NCBI GenBank assembly: GCA_035235625.1
Contig: CP141148.1
Coordinates: 20,089,057 to 20,153,056 of the forward strand
DNA length: 64,000 nucleotides
Origin: Saururus chinensis
Taxonomy: Eukaryota > Streptophyta > Magnoliopsida > Piperales > Saururaceae
Direction: 5' to 3'
Shown: piece after piece, positions 25,411 through 37,823 of the stretch
How the letters are laid out: each line of letters starts with the position of its first letter
Numbering within the stretch: position 1 is the stretch's first letter
Made by a program: the position numbers and the translations under genes
The notes under the pieces: generated by a model
The model's database searches: none
Told to the model about the DNA's origin: nothing
What the model saw: the letters and a program-made list of their open reading frames with translations, nothing else

Positions 25411-27245
25411 TACAGCCAACATGCATGTCATATGTATTTCAACATGGCATAATTCATCCTCTTACATCATACAAACGGATCATAAGCTAACATCCATAAC
25501 ATTCAATCATATAGTCCTAGCATGCTGCTACTCATTCAAAGCATACTATCATGAAATTACGAGTTCAAAGCTCTCCTACCTCGTAATCATGATGTTTGAT
25601 GGCGAGCACACGACGGTGGCGGCGTCGATGTCGGAATTGGCAGTCAAAACCGTTGCCTAGCTGAGAGAGATGTTGTCCCGAGGATTTTAGGAAGCGCCGG
25701 AACTACTCACGGCCAAACGGGGTGTCAGAAATCAATGCGGCAAAATCCGATATCCATGGCGGCACACTAGGGCGGCCAAGAGAAATGTCACGCCAACATA
25801 AGTGGCGGTGCGACCAGAAGACGATGGTGTACTCACTAAAGATCGACCGGTGGCTAAGAAGTACTTGGCCGGCCGCAAGACATCGAAATCAGCTGTGGAC
25901 AGCACCCAACGGCTACGATTTTGCATCAACAAGGGCCCACATAAGGGCGGAGAGCATGGGGCGATGCTCGAGGTCAGAGGATATGTGGTGGAGGACTCGG
26001 ATGTCAACTCCATTCGGTGGCAAAGCCAACTGATGGTCAGGCGGTACAAATATGGCGCCTAAACCCAAAAGCACACGTGTGGCTACATGCACACACGGCC
26101 AAAAAGGACCACTCAAGGGGGAGATGGGTCAGACGGTAGTGGACCAAGGCCCACAAAAGGGCAACTGAGCTAGGGCCAGGAAGTGGTGGCCGATCAAAGC
26201 AGCGACATCGCCGATCGCCACCCACAACCAATACATTTGGTGCGGGCAGCTGTACATCTCGCACGGTATAGGGCAAAGGCAAGCAGCCCATTCTGAGCGG
26301 AGGTATAATCAGGCTAAGTGGGGATGACCCTCACTATTGTTGAGCCGGGGCAAAGCCCACAATGGCCAAATGGCCCACAGCTCACTGATGGCAACGACCC
26401 GAGACACACCCAAAGCGTCTAATCGGGCGGAGCAAGTCAATAGGGTGAAGCAGGGTGGGAAATGGTAACCCCCTACTGACACTAGGTCGAGGTAGGCTGG
26501 ACGACGACCGAAAACACACCGGCGTCTCAAAAATATACTCCGGACAGTGAGATGAAAATATAACCAAAACCCGACCAAAGTATCGGTAGCTCACAGCAGA
26601 GTGAAGAAAGCATGGTGGCAGCTCTAGCCAATGCTTATGGGTTCCTAGCGGCCAACTAAACATAAATCTAGTTGAGGGCGGCCGCAAACGACATCAAAAT
26701 CGCACCCCTATGGCTTAAAAACGGGATTTGAAGGAGAGAAAACCCGAAGAAAAGTTTGGTACCTCGTGGAGGAGAAAAGAGGCTATGGCGGCAGTTATAG
26801 ATGGTATCTACGAACTCGTGGCGGTGAGGCAAAGAGGATCCTAACAAGAATCAGTGAAATCCAACGATGGAGGAGGGAGAACAGAGCGATTGGAAATGGG
26901 CTTGGGTTTCTCTCCCAACTCACTGGACATATGAAATTTTCTTCTGGACATCTTCTGGAATCCAGTTTTGGGATCCATAACTTATATAATCTTTTTAATT
27001 TTTATATCTATGTCCCTAACACGTGTTCACCAACCAGTTATGCATTGTAGCTCCAAAATTCATGCCGTAAGTGCACGGCGAAGCCTATGGCCTACGACTA
27101 AGCCCCACACCCGACTCTACGGGTATAAATATGGGGTAAAATATACAAATACAAATATGCCGAAGCGTCACATTTTCTCGCCGAAAATGACTAGAAAAAT
27201 AGCAGGAATATCCCAAAAAATCATAGAAAAATTAGGGACCTTACA

Positions 27246-28086
27246 ATATCACACTCCACATGCTATGTGGGATGATGTGGAGCGAGCCCTCCATGTTCAC
27301 TTCCGGCCGGCTGATTGTGAAGAGTATAATCTCCATCTTTCTTGTGTTACATAGTTGAAGCTTATCAGCATGAGTTTGAAAAGTTATCTAATCAGGTTTC
27401 CAATTGGCTAGAAGCTGATTTGATCAGCACTTTCCTTGGTGGTTTGTGATTCAACTTGCAAGCTTTGATGTTTATTTTTAAGTCACGTACCTTGACTGGG
27501 ACAATCCAAATCATTCGTATGTGCCAACAACAACTTCATCATTACTAGCATGTTCCACGAACCTCACAATCTTCTTCTTCTACCAGTCCAATCACCACTC
27601 TGGGGCATCCTCCTCCTACTTTAATCACTACAGTTCCTCTTAAGAGGTTATCCTAGGCTGAAATGGAGGCTTTCCTCTCAAAGGGCTTATGTTATAATTG
27701 TGAAGAAAAAGTTGCCCCTCGCCACAAATGCAAAACCCTTCATGCATATGTGGTTGAAGATGCACCTGACCTCGTCAATTCTCCAGACCATGTGTCCGAG
27801 TTTGACCCTGCCCTAGCTACTTGGTGAATGATGTGGACCCATATTTGTCTTTCCATGCCTATAAAGGTGGTAATGCTCCCAATACTATGCACATTAATGG
27901 CCAAATGGAGAAATAGTGTGTCATGGTTCTTACCGATACAGGTAGCACCCATAGTTTCATTAATGAAGAAATCATTGCTAAGGAGTTGGGTTTACAGATC
28001 TCCGAATGTCCTAATTTTGATGTTATGATCGAAGATGATACAAAGCTTCACAGTATGGGGTTTATTGTAAGGAGTGATTGCTTGCT
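27246..28086 (+). mobile_element. Ty3/gypsy fossil, second part: gag end and protease
   Basis: Resumes the gag interrupted at 22570. Recognisable are a CCHC-like zinc-knuckle segment (GLCYNCEEKVAPRHKCK, about 27687-27735) and an aspartic protease active-site block (VLTDTGSTHSFINEEI, about 27924-27970). The copy is broken, with several breaks, and is cut off by CACTA-like sequence at about 28087. Reverse transcriptase and integrase are not present. Confidence 0.72.
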
Positions 28087-28445
28087 CACAAAAAAAAAAT
28101 GCCTTTCAGCAATGGTCACTGAAAGCATCATCTACTATCGCTAAAGCTATTAGCCACAGTCGACACTCCATCGCTATAAAGAGTGTCATAGAAACCATTA
28201 GCAATGATCAATTTCATTTTCAGCGATGGTAATGGTCATCACTGAAAATCCTTTCCCCTTGCAGCCATTGAGTCTATATTGATGGTTTGTTTGGCTTTAG
28301 CGATGGCTAGAGTCATCGGTAATGTTTTCATTTTCAGCGACGACCATTATAGTCATTGCTAAAACTCTAGTTTGAGAGACAATCATTGAGGACTGTCGTT
28401 GAAGCTCTAGGTATCAGCGACAACTCGTGTACTATAGTGGCAGTT
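28087..28445. mobile_element. CACTA-like end with subterminal repeats
   Basis: Starts CACAAAAAAAAAATGCC and carries many short direct and inverted motifs of the type TAGCGATGG, TCATCGCTGAAAA and AGCGACGACC. These look like subterminal transposase-binding repeats of plant CACTA (CMC) elements. It interrupts the gypsy protease region. No matching far end or transposase was found. Confidence 0.4.
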
Positions 28446-30800
28446 TAAGTCATCCTTGTTTCTTTGAATTTTTTAGAAAATTTATATACAGTTACAACTG
28501 CAATCGACATTGTTGCTTGAAATTTTTTTAACAAAATATTATACAATAGATTTAGCCGTCACTATTGCTTAGAAATTTAAAAAAAAATTGTAATACAATA
28601 TAAAAAACAAACTACCACATGCATTAGGATTCACTTTTAAGTATATTTAAAAAGCATTTAAGATATGACGTTTATATTGTCCCACCAATTTGATTTTTAG
28701 AGTGACATTCAATTCCAAATTGAACAATAAAAGTTCTTGGAGAAGGAACAAAGAGTCTCATGTCTGAGAACAATATTTCATTACATGGAAAGCCAAAAAT
28801 ATTGGACATGAAGTAGTTAAAAACTCAATATCTAGAAACATAGCACATTTTGAAATGTCATTGATATCATCCTTAAATATGTGAAAGGTAGGAGAAAAAA
28901 TTGTCTTTGATGTAAAGTGTGCACTTCTCTCATAACATTTCTCAAACGAGCTTGTTCAAATTAGGTACTTTAGAATAGAAAAAAGATTAAAACATCTTAA
29001 TTTTACTAGTCCACTTTGTTGGAAATTCTGCCGTCTTCAACATGTGGTAAACGAATTCTTGAGATTCATTCCCTTTTGACACAATATTTTATGGCAGCTT
29101 TAGTATCCTTTGTCTGATCAATCCCATTTACTACAAGAAGAAAATACCAAGGTTATCCTTATAATTTGTAATTCTAAACTAAGCTTCTATAACAGCTCGC
29201 ATTTCAGAAACAAAAAATAATGATTAGAGATCAATTTAGTAAAGTGGCAACAAAATCTAACATCAATAATCATGACTCAAGCTAAAATAATAAGTTGAAC
29301 TGTCTTTGTATGTTGAAACCAATAAATGCTAAGTGTACTTCTAGTCTCATAAATAGCAAAAACTGAAACATGAATTTAAAAGGGTCAATAGCAAAAACTG
29401 ACTTCTAGTGTAATAAATATAAGGCGTATCAGAAAGTCAAAGAAAGGATGAAGCCAGATATGCAATGCTTACATATAGACACTTATCAAGAATATCAAGC
29501 ATGTAGTAGTGGAAGAAGTTAGACAACTATAGAAATGTAGGGCATGATGTTTCCTTGTTCCAATCAATATCATGTATCTATCTTCGAAATTGCCACAAAA
29601 TCAAGAAACTGTATGCTTAACCAACTAGCTTAAAACCACAAAGAGTCTAGAGTTAGTGCCTATGGTATTATGGTAAAATGGTATTGGAAGGATCCTCCAT
29701 TTGCAGGAAAAGAGATTGATAAAAAAATTGACAATCTTTTTGTAGATTAGCGAGTGGAAATACCTAATCCACAACATGTGGTTGCTCTAATAACTTTCTT
29801 GATGGTCACCCCTTCATTGTAGAAAGTCATTCCTCACGCCTAGCGACTACCTTCCCCTCCACCTCTTATTTCTCCTCCCTTCCCCTCTTGCTCTAGCTTC
29901 CCTGGGCCACTCAGGTTGACCAAACAATTGACCTAGTGTGACCAATATTATGGCATGATTGGGCTTTAAAGACTTGGAAAATGACTTGTGAATCGAAGAA
30001 TCTCACTTCAATCCTAAAGATAAAAGAACAAGATCAAATCTTCATGGACAAAGCCCTTAGTAAAATGCAAAATTCATAAGAACATAGATATGTAGAATGA
30101 GAAGCATAACTACCTTCACAAACCTCCAAGAGAAGGATCGAGATGATAATAACCATTTTGCTGGAATTTAAAGATCTATTGCTCACATCATGTCATCAAA
30201 TGCTATGATATTTAAACTAAAAAAGAAAGAAACAATTGTAATACAAGAAAGGCATGCAACTAACAAATAAATCTGAAAACACGGATAGGATTGTGATCAC
30301 TGAAAGGTATTGTAATACAATAAAGGTATTTCTCGCATCATGTTATCAACTCTTGTCAGTGTCTCACAGTATGATCTCGACCACTGCATTGTTTCAAAAC
30401 TACAAAAAAAGAAACATGCATAAAATCAGGCCACTAAAACAAGTTTATAAGGAAGCAGAGAGCAAGTTTACCTTGTTAATCTTTGAGATAGCTCAATGGT
30501 TTGTAACCAAGTAGGTAGAGATGCCCCATTGAAACTCTTTTTACCTCAGATATCTCCTCAACTATGAAGAGATGTTCTCACTACAAGAAAGCCATTATAG
30601 CAAAATATAGATTTGGTTTTTGTTCAAAGAATGGCTAGATAAAAACATTACTTTTGCAAGTGAGTGAATAAAGTACTAGATAGGCCATTCTACCCCTCTT
30701 TCTAGAAGCCTACATTTAAAAACTATTATATTGTAGCTTGAAATGTATGCTAATGCCCTCAATTTGATACTAAAACATTTCATAATATCATACAAGCATC
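28446..30800. other. AT-rich stretch without a recognised gene
   Basis: No coding family recognised. CTCACTACAAGAAAGCC near 30576 and TTTACTACAAGAAGAAA near 29128 resemble CACTA termini, so parts may be transposon interior. Nothing firm. Confidence 0.35.
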
Positions 30801-30805
30801 ACTTC

Positions 30806-31790
30806 AACAAAAAAGACTATTAGCGACACAATACAAAGCGTCATTAAAAATTACTATTTGCGATGCATAAAAAAGCGTAGCAAAAAAAATAGTTATTAAG
30901 ACGCTTTTTTAAAAGTGTCACATATAGTGGTGCAGATAGTTCTATAAGTTTTCCTAAAACTTATTTTATTTGTAATGTTTTTTTATAAGTGTCCCAAATA
31001 GTTCAATAATTTTTTTAAATTTTTTATTTAATATTTATTATTTAAAAATAAAATATATAATAAATAAATATTAAAAATTTTAAATTAAAAGCTTAACAAA
31101 TATATTATATTTTATTTAATATTTATTATTTTGATACATAATAAATAAATAAATAAATAAGAAAAATATTATATTAAATTCTCCAACTTTGTGCCCACTC
31201 CTTAGAGTTGGGGCATACGCTCACGCATGAGAGAGAGAAGAGAGAGACAAGGAGAGAGAGAAAGAAGAGAGACTGCATAGAGAGAGAGGAAAGAGATAGA
31301 GAGACAAGAGGGGAGAGTGGAGAGAGAGGGGAGAGAAGATAGAGTGAGAGAGAGAGAGGAGAGGAGATAGAGTGAGAGTGAGGAGAGATAGATAAGAGAG
31401 AAGAGAGAAGAGGGAGAGAAAGAGGAGAGAGAGAGAGAGGTGATAGAGAGAAGGGAGGGAGAGAGAGAATGAGAGAGAGAGAGAAGAGAGAAGAAGGAGA
31501 GAAAGAGGAGAGAGAAGAGAAACTGAGAAGAGAGAAGAGGGAGAGAGAAGAAAGAGGAGAGAGAGGAGAGAGAGAATCGATAAAGAGGAGAGAGGGAGAG
31601 GGAGAGAGAATGAGACACAAATATAAGAAATTTGATATTGACCAAAATAGGGTGAGCGGGTGGATCGTCATAAAATGGTGAGGAAGGAGGAGATGGAAGA
31701 GAGTATGTGAATTTAATTTTAAGAATAATTAAAATAAAATAAAATCTACTTGCGATGAATAGGAATATGTGTTGCTAATACCCCATGGAT
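30806..31790. mobile_element. Possible non-autonomous CACTA-like element
   Basis: Starts CACTTCAACAAAAAAGACTA and has subterminal motifs TATTAGCGAC, TTTGCGATGC and AGACGCTTTT (30820-30930). Related motifs (CTTGCGATGAATAGG, GTTGCTAATA) occur near 31748-31780. A canonical right end was not found. It encloses the GA-rich tract. Confidence 0.35.
31224..31612. repeat. GA-rich low-complexity tract
   Basis: About 390 bp of almost pure purine (GAGAGA with GGAGA and AAGAGA variants). Open frames over it are Ser/Leu or Arg/Glu repeat translations and are not genes. Confidence 0.95.
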
Positions 31791-33000
31791 TAAAATTTGA
31801 AACTTAGTCATTAAAAGATTGATCTCTACAATTCCTGTGTTCAAGGGTGATTGATCCCTTATGAACAATTTTTCTAGATTTTGACCTATATTTCCCGAAA
31901 CCTCCAAAATTATTTTAAACAATTATTCCTTCTTAAATCTAACTGATATGTGTATGTAAGTGTGTGTATCACACCTTCAAACCTTTGACACTCAATGTAA
32001 TCTTCAATATTCAACTTTTAGAACGTACCCATTCTTATTTTTCAAGTTTTGATATAGTTTGTTCATTGAAATAAGTGAATTATAGTACATGTGCCCTCAT
32101 ATGTTATAACACCTGCCGCCCTCAATTGACATATTAGATTTTGTCTTATTAGCTCTTTCAAATTCATTAGAATCTTTCATGATTAGGCATTTTCAGCCAC
32201 TCCATCAAAATAGTCTCATGCTTCCTCAAGTTCTTCACTAAAAAAACTCTTCATTGCACATCATTTATAACAGTTTAATATCTATTTAATTAACCTAATA
32301 GATCACTGGATTGCTTTTAAAACTAGTATAACTCAAAATTAAGAGTTCTAGTCTCTATGCCCAAAGTTCTTTTTATCAAGCAGAAACAATTAAAACATAA
32401 TTTTTCACTCAATATCACTCCCGAATTATCAATCAATCCACACATAGACACAACAATTTAAATGGAAAACCCCAAGCTCAGGGTACAAAACTATGAAGTT
32501 CCAAAGGAACCAAATCAATGCACTAAAATTTAGATTTTACATAGATACAAGCAAACCACAATTCTTGTTTAGACTCTAACACAAGTTCCTCTTGTTTAGA
32601 CTCTAACACAAGTTCTTATTGTTTAGATCGTTGTTACTAACCTTTAAGTCTTCTCTAAGCACTTGAAAATTTCTTATTCTTGCTTTGTCTCTATCTGCTT
32701 CTAGTCTTTAATAATTTCCTATTGTTATCTTGACTTTACAAGGGGTTAGTCAATCAAAATTTTAAATATTAGATTTAAAATATGAGATTTTAGAATATAA
32801 TCCAAATTCTAAGATTTGAATTACCAAATTTTAAAATATTTGGATACCCAAATCTTGTATTACTAGAATCCCGGGATTTTAGTTGATTTCAAAATAATTA
32901 ACTCCTAAATTTTTTTATTTACAATTTTAAAATTTGACTAATCCATAATTTGAAAAAATGCGAGAGGTGGCCATGAGCGGAGTAGGCAATAAGGTATGCG
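31790..33000. other. AT-rich spacer
   Basis: No gene or clear transposon seen. A short direct repeat, TTGTTTAGACTCTAACACAAG, occurs twice near 32560-32615. Confidence 0.4.
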
Positions 33001-33164
33001 GAGGAAAAAAATCAAAACAGAGAATGGAAGACAACGGCAGTTGGAGGGTGAGAGGAGACCTTACCTAGCCACGATGGTTTCTCTGGCAAGGATGGTGGCC
33101 TCTGCCAAGCTCCAGTCGCCGCATGAAAATGGCAGCCTCCTCCAAGCAATGGAAGGTAGTATCG

Positions 33165-33490
33165 ATCATAGAAGGTCGTATCGGCCGATACGGGTGCATA
33201 TCGGTTGATACGTACCCGTGTCGGCCGATACCGGTACGGTACGGGAGGCGATATGCCAACCACTGTAATTATCTATACGTAACGGTTGTATCGGCCATAC
33301 CGTATCGATATAGCCAATACGTATTGATACTATATTTTAAAAATATTTTCTATTTAAAAAATAATTTTTTAAAATAAAAAAATTAATTTTTTAGTCATCG
33401 ATACTCTCATATGTATCAATACGGATGATAATATCAACAATCACAGATACGGGTACGCATCGATGATACGCTTGGTACACGCCAAAACGA
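33165..33490. repeat. Dispersed repeat with GTATCGGCCGATAC palindromes, left copy
   Basis: Dense in TATCGGCCGATAC and diverged forms (GTATCGATATAGCC, ACGTATTGATAC), grading into an AT-rich tail. An inverted, diverged copy lies at about 40770-40945 beyond MULE-2. Type unknown; MITE-like. Confidence 0.6.
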
Positions 33491-33786
33491 TCGTAAACCC
33501 TTTGATATACATAAAAAAATATTATAACTAATAATATACCATTATAATACTTCATTTTAGAAGGTCATATAAACTGATACGGGTGCTCTAAAATTATTTC
33601 ATTTTAGAACCATGCACTTTACTCCCTCTGTCCTCTACAAACTATTATTCCCTCCGCCTCATATTAAGTGTTCTAAAATTAATTTATTTTAAACTCAAAT
33701 AAGATATTTAATGAGTCATATGAATATTATTGAGAAACTCATATGGTAGATGTTTAAGTAAATGCATAATTGTGGAACACTATATT

Positions 33787-33796
33787 TTAAAAAAAA
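33787..33796. repeat. MULE-2 target-site duplication, left
   Basis: TT followed by eight A, next to the transposon tip GGAAAATTATT. The right copy at 40644-40652 is TT plus seven A. The one-A difference is readily explained by slippage. A 9-bp duplication is typical of Mutator-like elements. Confidence 0.6.
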
Positions 33797-34112
33797 GGAA
33801 AATTATTAAAATAAAAAAAATATATATATAAAGTGGTGTTCCTTTTTGCCACGCAGGCGCCAGCATGGCTTTTATTTTTATTTTTTAAGTTGATTTTGTC
33901 GTTTAGAACGACGAAATTGGTTTGAATACAATTTCGGCGCTCTAAATGACGAAACCGTTTATTACTTGACTTGGTTTCATCGTTCAGAACGACAAAATTA
34001 ACTTAAGCTGATTTCGTCGTTCGGAACGATGAAACTGCCACACTTGTCTAATTTCGGCCTTCAGTCGCAGAACAACGCTGATTTCGTCCTTCTAAACGAC
34101 AAAATCAAATTA
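33797..34112 (+). repeat. MULE-2 left terminal inverted repeat
   Basis: Pairs with 40275-40643. It holds five 27-bp palindromes of the form (G)ATTTCGTCGTTC-N-GAACGACGAAAT. A sixth follows just inside at about 34118-34143. Confidence 0.88.
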
Positions 34113-34189
34113 AGTTGATTTCGTCATTCTGAACGACGAAATCATCGTTCTTATATCCCGACCTGCTCCACCACCAGTCGCCTCCCTCA

Positions 34190-34350
34190 GTGCAGCGAAG
34201 AGAATCGTTTCGCGATCCACCACCACCTATGTCGACATCCGGCCCGCCGCCTACGTCCAGCCACCATCTAGCCAGCTGTCGCCGCCGTCCAGCTGCCGCC
34301 GCCGCCGACGTCTAGCCCACCGCTGCCCACGTCCAGGCCGCTCCCGTTCA
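34190..34350 (+). promoter_or_regulatory. CpG-rich 5' leader of MULE-2 transposase (probable)
   Basis: A short GC-rich island (GCCGCC, CCACC and CGTCC repeats) between the TIR and the first coding exon, standing out from AT-rich surroundings. Likely 5' UTR or promoter-proximal sequence; the transcription start is not defined. Confidence 0.4.
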
Positions 34351-34879
34351 AATTTTTTGGTGCGATCCTTTCCCTTTTTTTTTACTTCTTTTTCAATTGT
34401 TGCAATGGATTTTTGTATGTTACATTGAAAAAATTTATGTTTTGTATGCTATATTGAATAAATTTGAAGTTTTGATTGTCCTATCATTGAGCCCTAGTTT
34501 TAGAAGTATTGTTTTCAGTCGTTTTGTGTGTTTTTTTTGTTTAAGATTATTGAATTGAGATGGATTTTTAATTAATGAGTTTTTGTTTTTAAGATAACAA
34601 GTCTCTCAAATTTTGGAAAATGAGGAGGATTTGAGTTTTTGAACATGTTTTTATATGGTTTGTGAGATTGCATGCGTTATTGCATTAATTGTGTAATTTT
34701 ATTGATTAGGAAATTTGCTCATTAATATAAAGTATTCATGATATGCTTATATACTTGGTAAATCTATTAATTTCTATGCATATATATTTTGAAAATATAT
34801 TGGTTAGGGTAGATATTAGTATTAGTTTGCTTAATCTAATATTAATTTAATTTATTGTTTATGAATTAATTGAATAGAA

Positions 34880-37727
34880 ATGACAGAAGAAATGGTTAGT
34901 TTTTTAATTAACTACGACGGATGCATAGAAGGATTATTAATTAAGAAACCGTCTACATTTGATGAATTTGAGATGCACGTAGCAAGTAAGGTTGGGTTGG
35001 ATCGAAGAAGATGGAAAATTACTATCAAATGTAATATTCCGTCCTATGGATCGAGAATGATACTAATGTGCATAAATGATGATTCATCAATGGCTTTTAT
35101 GTTTCACCACTCGCGTCACATAATTTCTTTCGAGTTATTTCTCGAAAAAGAGGCCCGAGTGACTAGTGAAAGGCGAAGTAGTTCACATAGGAGCTCTCAC
35201 AGAAGCTCACAAAGGAGCTCGGATAGAAATGTGAACAATGAAAGTCATATGCAAGTGTCGGTGGACAACGAAGAAGAGGGAAATTTATCTATGACAGTAG
35301 CTTCAAATGAACGTCATAGGTCGTCTGCCCCTATTTACGATGGAAGTGGACCTACTTGGAGGTAAGGGTTGATTTAGTCGTGAATACGTTTTCAATCTTA
35401 TTATCCTTTAATGAAAATACGTTTAGCTAAATTTTGAGATTTTGTGTGTAATATGGAAGGTCCACGACACATGCACACGAGCAATTTAGCGTTCAAATGT
35501 CTCAAGGCGGTGCATGGTATGAAACTTAAAGTTCGATGGGCCTTCATTACCCCTACGCGTAAGTTGGTCATACCGATGCTGGACTATCTGATCAGAGGTG
35601 AAATACATATTTATAAATGAATTCAACTTTTTTAGGCTTACGAAATTTAATACATATGCGATGTTTATATGCAGGGGGGGATATGTCTACGGTGAAGATA
35701 TTGATGAAAATGAGGATAATGAAGGTGAAGATAATATTGACGAAGTAAGTGGAGAAGATTCTGATATGAATGTAGAAGGGGTTAGAGGTGAAGAAAGTGC
35801 TCAACAGATAGTTGACGGTGAGGGGGATGATGCGGTAGACAATGCCATTGCTGGGAATGATATAAATGTAGATGATGAAGAGCCGCTGTACTGTGAAGTG
35901 GAGCCACTTTATGCACACATCACAGATGAGGAGATAGATGCGGCAATGAATTCTACAATGGATTTGGACCAACAAAATGAAGATGAGTTATACGTTGGCC
36001 GCATCTTTGAGAATAAAGAAGCATTCGTTATAGCCTTGCAGGAGTTTTCCATTCAAAATCATGTCGAATACAAGGTTGTACGAACAAATCCGGCGGAGTA
36101 TACAGTGAAGTGCATTGATAGCACTTGCCCTTGGAGAGTGCATGGCTCAATCAAAAGGGGTGGTGGGTCCTTTAAATTGAAGACGTACAAAGGTGACCAC
36201 ACATGTCGGAATGCCCAGCTTAGCACAGATCATAGGCAGTGCAGTGCCTCCTTTATTTCGAAGGTCATAATGCCCGCTATCCAAGCCGAATTAACTCTCA
36301 CACCAGGGGATATAATTCAAAGAATGAAGGAGAAGTATCATGTTGACATATCTTATAAGAAAGCATGGGCAGCAAGGAATATGGCGATTAAGGCCATTTA
36401 TGGAGCTTGGGTAGAATCGTATAAATTGTTACCAATGTACCTAAGGGCGGTGCAAGACGCCAATCCTGACACCTACTACCGCTTAGAGGATGATGTAGTA
36501 CCTCGTGCATATGGTGGCACTTGTAGGAGATTTAAACGGTTCTTTTGGGCGTTTGGGCCGTCTATAGCGGGGTTTCGACATTGCATCCCTGTGATTGGCG
36601 TTGATGCCACTCACTTATATGGCAGATATCCTGGTGCTCTTATGGCTGCAACGGCTACAGATGGAAATAATGGGTTATTTCCTCTTGCATTCGGGCTTGT
36701 CAGGAAGGAAGATGGAGGCAATTGGAAATGGTTTCTAATGGAATTGAGGGATCATGTACTGATGGGCATGACAAACATCGTCATTATTTCAGATCGACAT
36801 AAGGGGCTTCAGAAGGCAGTGCCTGAGGTTCTTCCAGAGCCGGATTACCACCATCGTTATTGCATCCGTCACATAAAAGCAAATTTTAAGGAGTTCAAAA
36901 ATGATACACTGACGGACTTGATTGGGGCAGCAGCTTGTTCACTCACAGTAGAAAAGTTTGATGCTAAAATGGACTTGATTGGTCAAAAGAGTCATAGGGC
37001 AAAACATCTCCTCTTAGGAGGAGAATTGCATCCTGCACAGTGGTCCCTTGCACACGGTGGTTTTATGACATTTGGCATGACGACTACAAATATGGCTAAA
37101 AGTTTAAATAGTGTCTTGAAGGGGGCACGAGGTTTACCTATGCAGGCTTTAGTGTTAGCTATCTTTTATCGGCTCATAAAATTTTTTGTTAAACGATCTT
37201 CTGCCGCCTCTGCCATGGTCACCCTATATACTCCTAGAGTGGAAGCCATATTGAGAGAGCAAACAAGAAAAATTGGGGAGTATATAGTTAATAGGATCAA
37301 CAGGAGTCAGTACGAAGTGACATCATTTCGTGCCCGCAAGGTTATGGTAAATGCTACGATGCATACTTGTACATGCAACATCCCTCAGGTTTATGGTTAT
37401 CCTTGCTCGTACCTTATCGCCGTGTGGGCAAAGCGGCGGGAGCCAATCAATGCATCACTGTTTTACACATCTTCTACTTATAGAAATGTGTACTCTGCAG
37501 AATTTTATTCTCCTCGTGGTCGGGAGTATTGGGAGAGGGATATATCATTTGTGTTATACCCACCGATAGCAACAAGGCAACCCGGTCGCCCACGGTCTGT
37601 TCGCATTAGGAATACCATGGACTGCAGAACAATGGAAAGAGATAGTAGAGGAGGATATAAATGCGGGAGGTGTAAACAAAGTGGGCATAATAGTAAATCA
37701 TGTAGAAACCCTCCTGTTGATTGGTAA
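34880..37727 (+). CDS. MuDR-type MULE transposase, probably inactive
   Basis: Three exons fit in phase: 34880-35361, 35460-35597 and 35675-37727 (about 890 codons). Exon 1 has the MuDR N-terminal PB1-like fold and a Ser/Arg run. Exon 3 has an acidic linker, the MuDR DNA-binding finger (YTVKCIDSTCPWRVHGS...HTC), the MULE core with Asp at 36603 (VIGVDATHL), Asp at 36792 (IISDRHKG) and CxxH (RYCIRHIK), a SWIM-like finger and a CCHC knuckle (CGRCKQSGHNSKSC). Decay: the glutamate expected in NMAESLNSV is Lys (codon 37098-37100); the SWIM CSH is CSY (37410); exon 2 has TAA at 35527 and 35560 if read to its far donor. In-phase donors at 35517 and 35559, or skipping the 138-bp exon, would avoid one or both stops. 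Known role: DDE transposition; this copy is likely catalytically dead. Confidence 0.88.
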
Positions 37728-37823
37728 ACATATAATCAACCTCTGTATTTATTATATTTTTTTAGTTACGTACGCATGTATTCCTTACGATTAATGATAT
37801 GATCTTCATCTTCGACAGATCAT

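Larger units (their letters stand above)
22581..27245. mobile_element. Solo LTR, Ty3/gypsy (Tekay/Del-like), inserted into an older gypsy gag
   Basis: Begins TGTAATGCCCGTG and ends GGGACCTTACA, the TG...CA inverted tips common in Tekay/Del LTRs. It splits gag-like sequence that is recognisable on both sides. About 4.67 kb with no retrotransposon protein inside, so it is a solo LTR. The flanking five bases (ATAAT and ATATC) match only in part, so the target duplication is blurred. Internally it has several short-unit tandem arrays and a GC-rich block (25600-26700). A reversed fragment of the same family lies at about 59430-60030. Confidence 0.6.

Noticed and set aside
23877-25490. Regular repeats that could look like a CRISPR array or a repeat protein
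   Set aside because: Units are imperfect, adjacent without unique spacers, inside a plant LTR, and have no cas genes.
22581-27245. Reading the GC-rich block 25600-26700 as a gene
   Set aside because: Overlapping frames on both strands with no domain, and it lies within an LTR.
31174-31681. Ser/Leu-rich and Arg/Glu-rich open frames
   Set aside because: Translations of the GA-rich tract; no start context or domain.
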